Positions 26,978 to 35,403 of a DNA stretch of 64,000 bases are shown one piece after another. The notes beneath the pieces are model-generated. The model searched no databases, was not told the DNA's origin, and worked only from the letters and a program-made list of their open reading frames with translations. The translations under genes and the position numbers were made by a program. Source of the DNA: Sphingomonas sp. (GTDB lineage Bacteria; Pseudomonadota; Alphaproteobacteria; Sphingomonadales; Sphingomonadaceae); the NCBI RefSeq assembly GCF_024508665.1, contig NZ_JANINP010000006.1:1230001-1294000 (forward strand). Reading direction: 5' to 3'. Each line of letters starts with the position of its first letter. The stretch's first letter is position 1.

Positions 26978-27972
26978 CGGATTTCTCCAGTCGTGAGGGG
27001 AGGATGAGGAGTGCCATTCGAACCCGCCAGCAGGAGGTTTGACGGTTCCGGCCGACGGGCAGGCTTATTGGAGGCCGGGGCAGGGGCCCTGTCCCACCAG
27101 TCCTGCCGCGCAAGGCAAGGCGCGGGGTCGCTCTGGGTCGCGGCCGCCACCAGCTGGAGCGTCGCTTCCTCGAGCGCGGTGCGAATGCCGAGCTGGAGCG
27201 GTTCCTGGCCCTTGGCCCCGAGATTGATGTCGAAATGCGTCGAGCCGAAGAAGCGGAACAGGTCGAACCCGACTTCATAGCCGGTGAATTGCTTGGTCAG
27301 GCTCACCGTCTTCACGACGAGCAGCGAGCGCGTGTCGACGATCCTGAGGTCGATCGCGACCGACTGGGTATAGGTGCGTGCCTTGGGACCGATCTGTCCG
27401 GCCCGCGCCTCGGCACCCTTGGAACGAATGTCGTAATTGAGCTCGGTGATGCCGCCGACGATGAAATAGTCAGAGGCTGCGATACTGCCGCCATAATAAG
27501 GCAGCCAGGCAACCGGCGCCGCGCCTGGACCGGGTGTGTGCCTGGCCCCGTCGCCCAATTGGCGATGGTCCATATAGGCGAGTTCGCGCTCGGCGACCGC
27601 GGGATCGAACCGCTCGGCGATCCGGATGCCGGGCGCAAGCTTGCCGAGCGCCGAGCTCACCATCAAGGCGCCGCCCTGGGTGATCGCAGCACCCTCGTCG
27701 ATCGCATATTTGCCGGTATAGTCGCGCACGTCGCCCACCGCGATGACCGGCGGCCTTACCGAGCGGGCGGCAAGCCGGCTCGCCAGGCAATCGAGTGCCG
27801 GATCCATCGGTGTGCGATTGTCGCGCGCAGGTCGCCCGATCGGGGTCGGCGCCTCGCCGGGCGCCAGCCGTACCTCGTGAAGGCCCGAGCAACCCGGGGC
27901 GATCGCGCAGACGATGAGTGCACCGACGGCGCGCGCAACGCGCGCCCTCGGCATCGAGCGGGGCGCCATCAA
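26974..27972 (-). CDS. hfaB: CsgG/HfaB-family outer-membrane lipoprotein
   Basis: Lipobox-like IAPGC; VAVGDVRDYTGKYAIDEGAAITQGGALMVSSALGKL..IRIAERFDPAVAERELAYMDHR; ADYFIVGGITELNYDI; SVAIDLRIVDTRSLLVVKTVSLTKQFTGYEVG; CsgG-like. Confidence 0.85.
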   Translation of the reverse strand: MMAPRSMPRARVARAVGALIVCAIAPGCSGLHEVRLAPGEAPTPIGRPARDNRTPMDPALDCLASRLAARSVRPPVIAVGDVRDYTGKYAIDEGAAITQGGALMVSSALGKLAPGIRIAERFDPAVAERELAYMDHRQLGDGARHTPGPGAAPVAWLPYYGGSIAASDYFIVGGITELNYDIRSKGAEARAGQIGPKARTYTQSVAIDLRIVDTRSLLVVKTVSLTKQFTGYEVGFDLFRFFGSTHFDINLGAKGQEPLQLGIRTALEEATLQLVAAATQSDPAPCLARQDWWDRAPAPASNKPARRPEPSNLLLAGSNGTPHPPLTTGEIR

Positions 27973-28538
27973 TTGAGCACCCCAAAGGCGCAGGCGCTGG
28001 CATTCTCGACCCGCGATTGCTGGTCGCCTTCATTGGCTTGCTCGGAATTGAGCGCTTGCCAGGCGGTGCCCGTCACCGACGTCCTGGTCGATCCGGCAAG
28101 CGTGGACGAGACGGCGCCCAAATTGTGCTGGGCGCTTCCCATCGAACTCCCGGTCGTGCCGCCGTCGATAGTGGCCGCGTTCGCATTGCCCGTCGCGGTC
28201 GCTGTGGCGCCGGTCGTGCTCGGCGAATTGGCGAGCGCTGTCTGGCTTCCCTGATTGCCGGTCGCCGTCGCGCTCAGCGAGCAGACATATTGGCGATCGA
28301 TATTGGTCGTGTAGCTGGGCGTCGCATAGGCGCCGCCGCGCTTGCGCTCGATGAGGTCACTGAGCGCCGCCTTGGCGGCAAGCTCGCTCGCGGTCGCGAA
28401 CTGCCAGGCCCTGTTCTCGTTGAGATTGTTCGCCGATGCGGTGCGCGGAAGCGTCGCGACCGCAAGCGCGACGATGATCGTGAAGGCGAGGGGGCGGGAT
28501 CGGACATAGCCGGTCGCCGGCATGAGATAAGAGCGCAT
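27969..28538 (-). CDS. hfaA: HfaA-like secreted curlin-related protein
   Basis: Signal peptide then NNLNENRAWQFATASELAAKAALSDLIERKRGG...; ATATGN-type motifs; first gene upstream of CsgG-like gene with 4-nt overlap. Confidence 0.65.
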   Translation of the reverse strand: MRSYLMPATGYVRSRPLAFTIIVALAVATLPRTASANNLNENRAWQFATASELAAKAALSDLIERKRGGAYATPSYTTNIDRQYVCSLSATATGNQGSQTALANSPSTTGATATATGNANAATIDGGTTGSSMGSAQHNLGAVSSTLAGSTRTSVTGTAWQALNSEQANEGDQQSRVENASACAFGVLN

Positions 28539-28734
28539 GATCGTACAAAAGCCCTTCTAGCTGCGAGACCGGTCTTGGCCTCGACCGGCTGCGGCTTCTG
28601 CTCGAGCTTGGTGGATCGCGGCACTGGCCCTTGATCGACGGACGCCGCCATGCGCCGCCTTTCCGCCGTGCTGCTGCTGCTGGCTTGCGCGCGGCAGGGC
28701 CGCACCGGCCCGGTCAATACCTCCAATCGGTCGA

Positions 28735-29502
28735 ATGGCGGGCGAGCCGCCCAAGTGCTCCTTTGCGCGCATCCATTATCGATGCGGGGAACAGGAATTG
28801 ATCAGGGTCTTGCCCTTCGAGGATCGCGCGCGTGCGCCGCGCACTTTCGACACGATGTTCGAGGATCGCAAGCGGCTGTTCGTCGACTTGCTCGGTTGGG
28901 ACGTGCCGGTCGTCGACGGCCGCCTCGAACTCGATGCCTTCGACACGGACGGTGCGCTTTATGTGATGGCGCTCGATGCCGACGGGCGCCACCAGGGATC
29001 GCTGCGCCTTTTGCCGAGCGACCGGCCGCATCTCCTCGGCACTGTCTTCGCGCACCTGTGTCCGCTCGGCGTGCCGCAAGGATCCGGCATTTATGAGATC
29101 ACCCGGCTGTGCCTGCCTTCGCGCCTCGGCGCCCGCTGCCGGCTGGCGGTTCGCAATGCCCTCATCTCGGCGATGGTCGACCACGCCCTTCGTGCCGGCG
29201 TCACGCGATTGACCGGCCTGGTGGAAGAATCGTTTCGCAAGCATGTTCTGACCATGGGCTGGCTTGCCGAACCCCTGGGCCCGGCGATCGCCTCGGACGG
29301 TCAGCTGCTCGGCGCCTTCCAGCTCCACCTCGATGACGACACGCCCACACGGCTCGGTTGGACAGGTATCTATCGTGAGGGCGAGGGGCCGCATTTCGCC
29401 CCTCTGCCTGACGGTTCGGGCATGATCGGGCTGCTTCCCGAAGAGGGCGACGATGGGCCCGAACACTCGGGGGGCCAGGGCGCCGACGAGGATGCGAGGT
29501 GA
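28735..29502 (+). CDS. LuxI-family acyl-homoserine-lactone synthase (start may be TTG at 28797, MIRVLPFEDR...)
   Basis: MFEDRKRLFVDLLGWDVP, ELDAFDTDGALYVMALD, GSLRLLPSDRPHLLGTVFAHLCPLG, YEITRLCLPSR; canonical LuxI residues. Confidence 0.93.
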   Translation: MAGEPPKCSFARIHYRCGEQELIRVLPFEDRARAPRTFDTMFEDRKRLFVDLLGWDVPVVDGRLELDAFDTDGALYVMALDADGRHQGSLRLLPSDRPHLLGTVFAHLCPLGVPQGSGIYEITRLCLPSRLGARCRLAVRNALISAMVDHALRAGVTRLTGLVEESFRKHVLTMGWLAEPLGPAIASDGQLLGAFQLHLDDDTPTRLGWTGIYREGEGPHFAPLPDGSGMIGLLPEEGDDGPEHSGGQGADEDAR

Positions 29503-30273
29503 GCGCGCCTGCTTTCGACTGGCGCGATCCCCGGCCCTATCGTGCGCTGCTCGCCTGCGGTCGCCCCGGGCTCGCCTGGGAAGTCCTGCGCCGCGATCCG
29601 GCCTATCGCGATGCGGTACTCGGGTTGGCGCGACCGGGTTCGCGTACCGAATTGCGGCTGGTCCGGGCAGCAGCACCCGACTTCGTCGCGCGCTGGGGGC
29701 TTCATTTTCGCCGAGGACCCACTTTGTCCCGCCTGGGGCGCACTGCCGCTCTGGTCGGCAGCTGCCGATCCGGCGGTGCTCCAGGCGACAACCACGCGCC
29801 CGACCGGGAATACGGCGCTCTCGGCAGAACTTCTCCGGCACCACGATTGGCGGATCGCACGCGGAACGAACGACCATCTGGTGCTCGATGTCGGAAGCTT
29901 CGCGCTGCGGATCGATATTGCTGGCGGCAATGTTTTGGCCGCACCGCGGGATCTCTCTTTCCACCTGGGGCCGGCCAGAGGCTGGCGCGATCGGCTGCCG
30001 AGAATCCGCTCGATCCTGTCGGCTGCCGAGGCGGGGCGCGCCATTCTCCCGCCGCCACCCGAGCCAGGGCTTTGGCGCGCCATCATGGCGCTGCGCACGC
30101 TCGATGCACTGGCTGCGGGTGCGAGCCTCCAGACGATCGCCCGCGACCTGCTCGAAATCGACGATTGGCCAGGCCCCGGCGAGTCCGCCAAGTCGCGCGC
30201 CAGGCGACTGGTGTCGCGCGCCGGGCGCTTGCGCGACGGCGGAAGCTTGGCGGTTCTTGCCGGACGGCTGTGA
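29499..30273 (+). CDS. FseA-like DUF6499+DUF2285 regulator, expressed as a fusion only by +1 frameshift at TTT-C (29706-29709)
   Basis: GTGA overlap with luxI. Frame 0: AFDWRDPRPYRALLACGRPGLAWEVLRRDPAYRDAV...ARWGLHF; +1 frame: AEDPLCPAWGALPLWS...LRIDIAGGNVL...LWRAIMALRTLDALAAGASLQTIARDLLEIDDWPGPGESAKSRARRLVSRAGRLRDGGSLAVLAGRL (DUF2285). Confidence 0.8.
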
Positions 30274-30483
30274 CGAAGCGGGGCGTCCGGGAGCGGAGTT
30301 GGGAAATTATGCTGACGAGAACTATTTCAAGGACAGAATTATAGAAAAATGAACCAATAATAACGCCAATTTGGCTTAATATTTGAAATTTTCGCCGAGC
30401 GAAAAATATTAACTATTGGGATTGCGGGAAAAGAAAAGTTGGATCGTTTCTGGCATGACTTAATTTATCGGGGATTATTTGAA

Positions 30484-30837
30484 ATGCGTTACCTGATCGG
30501 GTTCGTTATTGCTTCCTGCGCCCTTGCGGCGTCGGGGCCTGCCGTGGCCAATGCGGCCGACGATGTTCTCACTCGCTCCACGACGGTCAAGGTGAGCGAT
30601 CTCGACCTGACCAAGCCTGAAGGCGTGGCGATGCTCGATGGGCGGATCAAGATTGCCGTGCACAAGGTCTGCATGGAAGTCGATTCGAGCCTGCACGCGC
30701 GGGCGCTGTCGTCCCGTTGCATGCGTGAGGCCAAAGTCATGGCATTCCGGCAGCGGGATCTCGCCATTGCCCGCGCCGAAAATGGCGCGGGCGCGACCAA
30801 GCTTGCCTCGGCGAACGGCAGCGCAGCGTCGCGCTGA
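30484..30837 (+). CDS. UrcA-family protein
   Basis: Signal peptide; STTVKVSDLDLTKPEGVAMLDGRIKIAVHKVC...RCMREA. Confidence 0.8.
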   Translation: MRYLIGFVIASCALAASGPAVANAADDVLTRSTTVKVSDLDLTKPEGVAMLDGRIKIAVHKVCMEVDSSLHARALSSRCMREAKVMAFRQRDLAIARAENGAGATKLASANGSAASR

Positions 30838-30947
30838 CGATAAGCGGACAAGCAGCCGGCCGGACAGCATCAAACCGGCCGCTTGCCGTTTTTCCCTGGC
30901 GTCCGCACCGGCTGGGTGCGGGCGCCAATTTTTGCCGATTGCGTCGT

Positions 30948-31154
30948 TCACAAACCCAGCTTGCCGTTCATTTCGTCAGCCGCTCTATTCGCTGCGTCTT
31001 CGCTCTCGAAGTGATCGGCCAGGATATCGCGGCGCCAAACGCTGCCATTCCTATGGTGATGCACGATAAACCAGTCGTTCATCGCTTTGTTGGACCTGAC
31101 TTCAAATCGTTCGCGTTCCTCGGTCATCGCAAATCCTTGGCCAGCCAGCGTCAT
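30948..31154 (-). CDS. Small hypothetical protein
   Basis: 68-aa ORF overlapping next ORF by 4 nt; DWFIVHHHRNGSVWRRDILADHFESEDAANRAADEMNGKLG. Confidence 0.5.
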   Translation of the reverse strand: MTLAGQGFAMTEERERFEVRSNKAMNDWFIVHHHRNGSVWRRDILADHFESEDAANRAADEMNGKLGL

Positions 31155-31447
31155 CCGTTCGTCAGAACAGCAATCAAGGTCGATGCCGCTCCAGCAACCA
31201 CAGACAATGCTGTCCAGACAGCGGCGCGCCGGTTCAAGGCGCTCGACTGTTGCATGGTTTGGTACGTGGCGATGATCAGGTGTTGAGACGCGCGCGTCGG
31301 ATCGATCGGCTCGATCTGCCCGTCATGCTCCCAAATGGGAGCGACATTCACCTTGCTCGCCCGGTACCACAGAATGGCGGCTCGCATGCCGGCCACGAAC
31401 GACACGATAGCGACCCATAAAGCGGGGCTATCCGCCATGTGCACCAC
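31151..31447 (-). CDS. Small membrane hypothetical protein
   Basis: 98-aa ORF with N- and C-terminal hydrophobic segments. Confidence 0.5.
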   Translation of the reverse strand: MVHMADSPALWVAIVSFVAGMRAAILWYRASKVNVAPIWEHDGQIEPIDPTRASQHLIIATYQTMQQSSALNRRAAVWTALSVVAGAASTLIAVLTNG

Positions 31448-31706
31448 TCATATCCAGAACGCGCTTGTGCTCCACCAGGCCCCCTTCGAAGCGTTCCGGG
31501 CTCTTGTCCGTCTCTGCTTCGCGAAGAACTTCCTCGAACTTGTCGAGCTGCGATTTGGCATAAGTCATCTTCGTCGTCATCCAACATCCGGCGTTGCGCG
31601 CAGCGGCCCTTATCAGTTTTTCCTGTGTCCATGACATCCATCTCCCTCGTGCCGCTTGGCCAGTTTCGAGCAGTTCGACTTGGTGGTTCGACAGAGTTGC
31701 GGCCAT
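31428..31706 (-). CDS. Hypothetical protein
   Basis: ORF MAATLSNHQVELLETG...; overlaps downstream ORF. Confidence 0.35.
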   Translation of the reverse strand: MAATLSNHQVELLETGQAARGRWMSWTQEKLIRAAARNAGCWMTTKMTYAKSQLDKFEEVLREAETDKSPERFEGGLVEHKRVLDMSGAHGG

Positions 31707-31782
31707 CGGCCGCCGCGCCCGTTTCCCGTGCGTCGAAATGCGGTGCCGGACGCGGCCTCGCCCAGCGAACGAGGACCCGACC

Positions 31783-32634
31783 ATGGCAACAAGCACCGCG
31801 GCCATCTCCCAGGTCATCGCCTTCGGCGACAGCCTGAGCGATATCGGCCAGGGCTATGTCGACGGTAACGGCCCAACCGCCATCGCGTGCATGGCCGACC
31901 GGCTCGGCATCGACCTCTTGCCCGGCCGCATGGCATCGAGCGATTGTCGGGCCAGCCGCTGTTATGCCGTGAGCGGCGCGGGGTCCGGAAGCGGCGAGGG
32001 CACGGCCATCAAGTCAGCGCTGTTCGGGCGGGGACTTCTCGCGCAGATCGGCGATTTCGAGGAGGCCTTGCGTTCGGCAACCCTTGCGATCGACGCTGGC
32101 ACGCTGTTCTTCATCGCGATCGGGCTCAATGATCGCCAGTTATCCTCCGAGCAGATCATCGCTCATTTCGAGATCGCGCTTGCCCGGCTTCATGCCTGTG
32201 GCGCTCGCCGCTTCGCCATTGCCCGCCTGCCGGAGATCAGCGCCGGCTATGTCGACGTGGCGCGGCGCATGAATGCGTTGCTGCCGCAGATCGTCGCAAA
32301 CGCGGTCGCCGCTTATCCCGACGCCCGCATCCATCTGAGCGACTTCGGCAGCTATTTCGACGAAATCCGGCGCAATTCCATCGAATTGGGGATCGACAAC
32401 GCAGACGAACCCTGCGCGCCGGGGCGCGCCTTGTTCGGCGAAAACCCCGAGCGAAACGGAGATCCCGCGCGCTATTTCTATTATCATCCCGACCATCCTT
32501 CCGCGGCTGTCCACGCGATTGTCGGTACGGTGCTCGCAGTCGAGATGCGTGAGGCGTTCGATGTGCCTTCGCAGCCGATCGAAGCCGGTAAAGGGTGGAT
32601 GCGCCCGCCTGCCCCTCGCTCGGCCCACGGCTGA
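31783..32634 (+). CDS. SGNH/GDSL-family hydrolase
   Basis: VIAFGDSLSDIGQGYVDGNGPT, FIAIGLNDRQ, YFYYHPDHPSAAVH. Confidence 0.9.
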   Translation: MATSTAAISQVIAFGDSLSDIGQGYVDGNGPTAIACMADRLGIDLLPGRMASSDCRASRCYAVSGAGSGSGEGTAIKSALFGRGLLAQIGDFEEALRSATLAIDAGTLFFIAIGLNDRQLSSEQIIAHFEIALARLHACGARRFAIARLPEISAGYVDVARRMNALLPQIVANAVAAYPDARIHLSDFGSYFDEIRRNSIELGIDNADEPCAPGRALFGENPERNGDPARYFYYHPDHPSAAVHAIVGTVLAVEMREAFDVPSQPIEAGKGWMRPPAPRSAHG

Positions 32635-32756
32635 GGGTCGAGCCGCATCGGCAAACGGTTCGAGAAGAAAGCTGGTTTGCCCGGGGCGAGGGGGGACGTC
32701 CTAGCGGCGCTCGTCCAGTAACCCCCTCGGCAGGATATGTGGTGCGCCCCGGTCGC

Positions 32757-34544
32757 TTAGGCAGCCTTTCCGCGCCGCTCTTGCTGATGGTCGGACAGCG
32801 CTCGATAGCGTCCTCCCGGAATGGCCATCAGTTCTTCGTGCGTTCCATCCTCGACGATGCGGCCGCGATCGAACACCAGGATCCGGTCGAGCGCGCGTAT
32901 GGTCGACAATCGGTGTGCGATCACGATCGCCGTGCGTCCCTGCATCAGGCGTTCGGTCGCCTTCTGGATGAGAAGCTCGGACTCGGAATCGAGGCTCGAC
33001 GTCGCCTCGTCGAGGATCAGGATCGGCGCATTGGCGAGGAACGCCCGGGCGAGCGCGATACGCTGGCGCTCGCCGCCCGACAATTTGATCCCGCGTTCGC
33101 CGACAAGCGTGCCATAGCCAAGCGGCAGGCGCGTGATGAAGTCGTGGGCATTGGCAAGCGTCGCCGCCAGCTCGACCTCCGCCCGCGTCGCGCCGGGCCG
33201 GCTATAGGCGATATTCTCGGCCACGCTGCGGTGGAACAGGATAGGCTCCTGGGCAACGACGGCGATCTGCTTCCTCAGGCTCGCCTGCGATACGTCGCGA
33301 ATGTCCTCGCCATCGATCGTGATCCGCCCCTGGGTCACATCATAGAGACGCTGCACCAGCTTCACGAAGGTCGTCTTGCCCGAGCCCGAGCTGCCGACGA
33401 GCGCGATCCGCTGTCCCGCCGGGATCGTGACGTCGAGCTTGTCGTAAAGCGGCGTCCGGTGTCCGCCATAGTGAAACCCGACCCGCTCGAACCGGATCTC
33501 GCCCGACGTGATCGCGATCGGCCGCGCATCGTGCGCGTCGACGATACCAAGCGGCTCGTCGTTCAGTCGCACCATTTCCTCCATATCGTTGAGCGAGCGT
33601 TGCAGCTGGTTGATGTGAAAGCCGATGTCGCGAAGATAGCCCTGGATGACGAGATAGGTGGTAAGCACGTAGAGGACATCGCCTGTCGTGGCCTTGCCGC
33701 TTGCCCAGAGCCAGATGGCCGCGCCCGTCACCAGCGACCGTACCACCCAGAGCAGCGCCAGCTGCGCGATGTTGCCGAGCGCGCTATAGCCCCAGGTCCG
33801 GCGGATACGACGCTTCCATTTGACCACCAGACGCTCGACACGACGGTCCTCGCGCTCTTCGCCGGCAAAGCCCTTGACCACGCTGATCGCGCTGATCGCA
33901 TCGGCGATCGCACCACCCATCGCGGTGTCCCAGCGGTTTGAGCGCCGTGCCGCGGGAACGACGATCTTCGCCGAAATATAGACCGCAAGCACGATGTAGA
34001 GCGCAGCACCAATCGTCATGGCGATGCCGAGGACCGGCCAGTGCGCGGTCAGAAGCACGATCGTGCCTCCCAGGACGAGCATCGCCGGCAGCACGCCGAG
34101 CAGGGCAGAAGCGGCGAGCGCATCCAACGCCCACATGCCGCGCGTGATCTTGCGGACGACCGAGCCCGCGAAATTATTGGCATGCCAGTCGGTCGAGAAG
34201 CGCTGCAGGCGATAGAAGGAATCGCGCACCACATCCTGCATCACGCGGATGGTGAGTTCATTGATGCAAATGAGCGCCGGACGGCCGAGGAGGAACGGAG
34301 CCACGGTCAACGCGGTAATGGCGCCGAACGCGGTGAGCGCGGCATGCTTGCCCGCCGTGCCGAGCTGCAAGGCGTCCGTGAGCTTGCCGACGAAAAGGGG
34401 CACGAGGACCTCGGCGGCCGTGCTCGCCAGCACCATCGCGATCGAGATGATGAGCCAATGCTTGTAGCGGCCCCAGCGGGTGAACGTGAAGCCCAGCCCG
34501 AGCCGCATCGCGTCGCGCCTGTTGAGCGATCGATCTTCCTTCAT
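32757..34544 (-). CDS. ABC transporter, fused permease-ATPase (MsbA/Atm1-like)
   Basis: GSSGSGKTTFVKLVQRLYD, LSGGERQRIALARAFL, ILILDEATSSLD; N-terminal TM region. Confidence 0.93.
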   Translation of the reverse strand: MKEDRSLNRRDAMRLGLGFTFTRWGRYKHWLIISIAMVLASTAAEVLVPLFVGKLTDALQLGTAGKHAALTAFGAITALTVAPFLLGRPALICINELTIRVMQDVVRDSFYRLQRFSTDWHANNFAGSVVRKITRGMWALDALAASALLGVLPAMLVLGGTIVLLTAHWPVLGIAMTIGAALYIVLAVYISAKIVVPAARRSNRWDTAMGGAIADAISAISVVKGFAGEEREDRRVERLVVKWKRRIRRTWGYSALGNIAQLALLWVVRSLVTGAAIWLWASGKATTGDVLYVLTTYLVIQGYLRDIGFHINQLQRSLNDMEEMVRLNDEPLGIVDAHDARPIAITSGEIRFERVGFHYGGHRTPLYDKLDVTIPAGQRIALVGSSGSGKTTFVKLVQRLYDVTQGRITIDGEDIRDVSQASLRKQIAVVAQEPILFHRSVAENIAYSRPGATRAEVELAATLANAHDFITRLPLGYGTLVGERGIKLSGGERQRIALARAFLANAPILILDEATSSLDSESELLIQKATERLMQGRTAIVIAHRLSTIRALDRILVFDRGRIVEDGTHEELMAIPGGRYRALSDHQQERRGKAA

Positions 34545-34811
34545 GGTAACGCGTGCCGCACCGCGCTTGCGCGCGATGTCTCCCCTGTTCGATGGTATGA
34601 ATTGCGCTGGACCTCGAGGTTGCTCGCTTGTCCGCTGCTCTTGTGAAACGTCCGGATCGATGCTGCACCGCAACGAAGGCCGGAAAACTTCCAGGTGCGC
34701 CGCGTAGGGATTGATAATCGGGCGCCGTCAGGAGGGCGCGGCGAATACTCCCTCAACCGTCAAACGGGGGCCGCCTGCGGTGGTGCAGGCTCTTGCGCGT
34801 TCTCTTTTAAA

Positions 34812-35390
34812 ATGCCTCGCTGTTGGGAGCCCGAAGTGGGTTGGACGGTCGCTGAAGAGATATCGGCAAAAGGCGCGCGAGCCGACGGCGTGGAATACCG
34901 CTCGTCGCTGCTGCGCTTCCTGACCAGCCGCGTCGGCTGCCGGGCAACCGCGGAAGACCTCACCCAAGAAGCGTTCCTGCGTTTCGCGCGCACAGAGACC
35001 GTGCGCAATCCCAAGGCGTTTCTGTTCCAGACCGCGGTCAATCTCGTGCGGACCGCGGCGCGTTCGGAAAGCAGGCGAGCGAGGCTGTCCGATTACGCCC
35101 ACCTCGTCATGCCCGACGATATCGACATGCTGACGCCGGAACGGGCGCTTCTCGCGTCCGACGAATTGGCGCGCATCCGGATGGCGATCGAGAGCCTGCC
35201 GCCGGTGTGCGCGCAGGTCTTTCATCTCCATCGCAACGAGGGCCTGACCCAGCGCGAGATAGCGGCACGCCTCGAGATCTCGACAACGGCGGTCGAGAAA
35301 TCGATGCGGCGCGCGCTCTCACGGCTGGCCGCCGCGGCCAATGGTGCGGTCGAGCAACGTCATTCTGGTCAAGCGGCGCCAGAAGAGTAA
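34812..35390 (+). CDS. FecI-like ECF sigma factor
   Basis: LLRFLTSRVGCRATAEDLTQEAFLRFA...LPPVCAQVFHLHRNEGLTQREIAARLEISTTAVEKSMRRAL. Confidence 0.9.
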   Translation: MPRCWEPEVGWTVAEEISAKGARADGVEYRSSLLRFLTSRVGCRATAEDLTQEAFLRFARTETVRNPKAFLFQTAVNLVRTAARSESRRARLSDYAHLVMPDDIDMLTPERALLASDELARIRMAIESLPPVCAQVFHLHRNEGLTQREIAARLEISTTAVEKSMRRALSRLAAAANGAVEQRHSGQAAPEE

Positions 35391-35403
35391 GTCTCGGCTC
35401 GTC

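Noticed and set aside
28650-29096. ORF MRRLSAVLLLLACARQ... overlapping luxI, signal-peptide-like start
   Set aside because: Continues as Arg-rich out-of-frame reading of luxI; likely chance ORF in GC-rich DNA.
28714-29964. Long minus-strand ORF of 416 aa antisense to luxI
   Set aside because: Antisense shadow ORF of the coding strand in high-GC DNA; residues look non-native.
29709-30344. Frame-0 continuation after the TTT-C site in 29499-30344 as real protein
   Set aside because: Composition is Arg-rich and lacks domain homology, while the +1 frame carries clear DUF2285 sequence; I treat it as a chance open frame.
32595-33941. 448-aa plus-strand ORF over the ABC transporter
   Set aside because: Shadow ORF; minus strand has Walker A/B and signature motifs.
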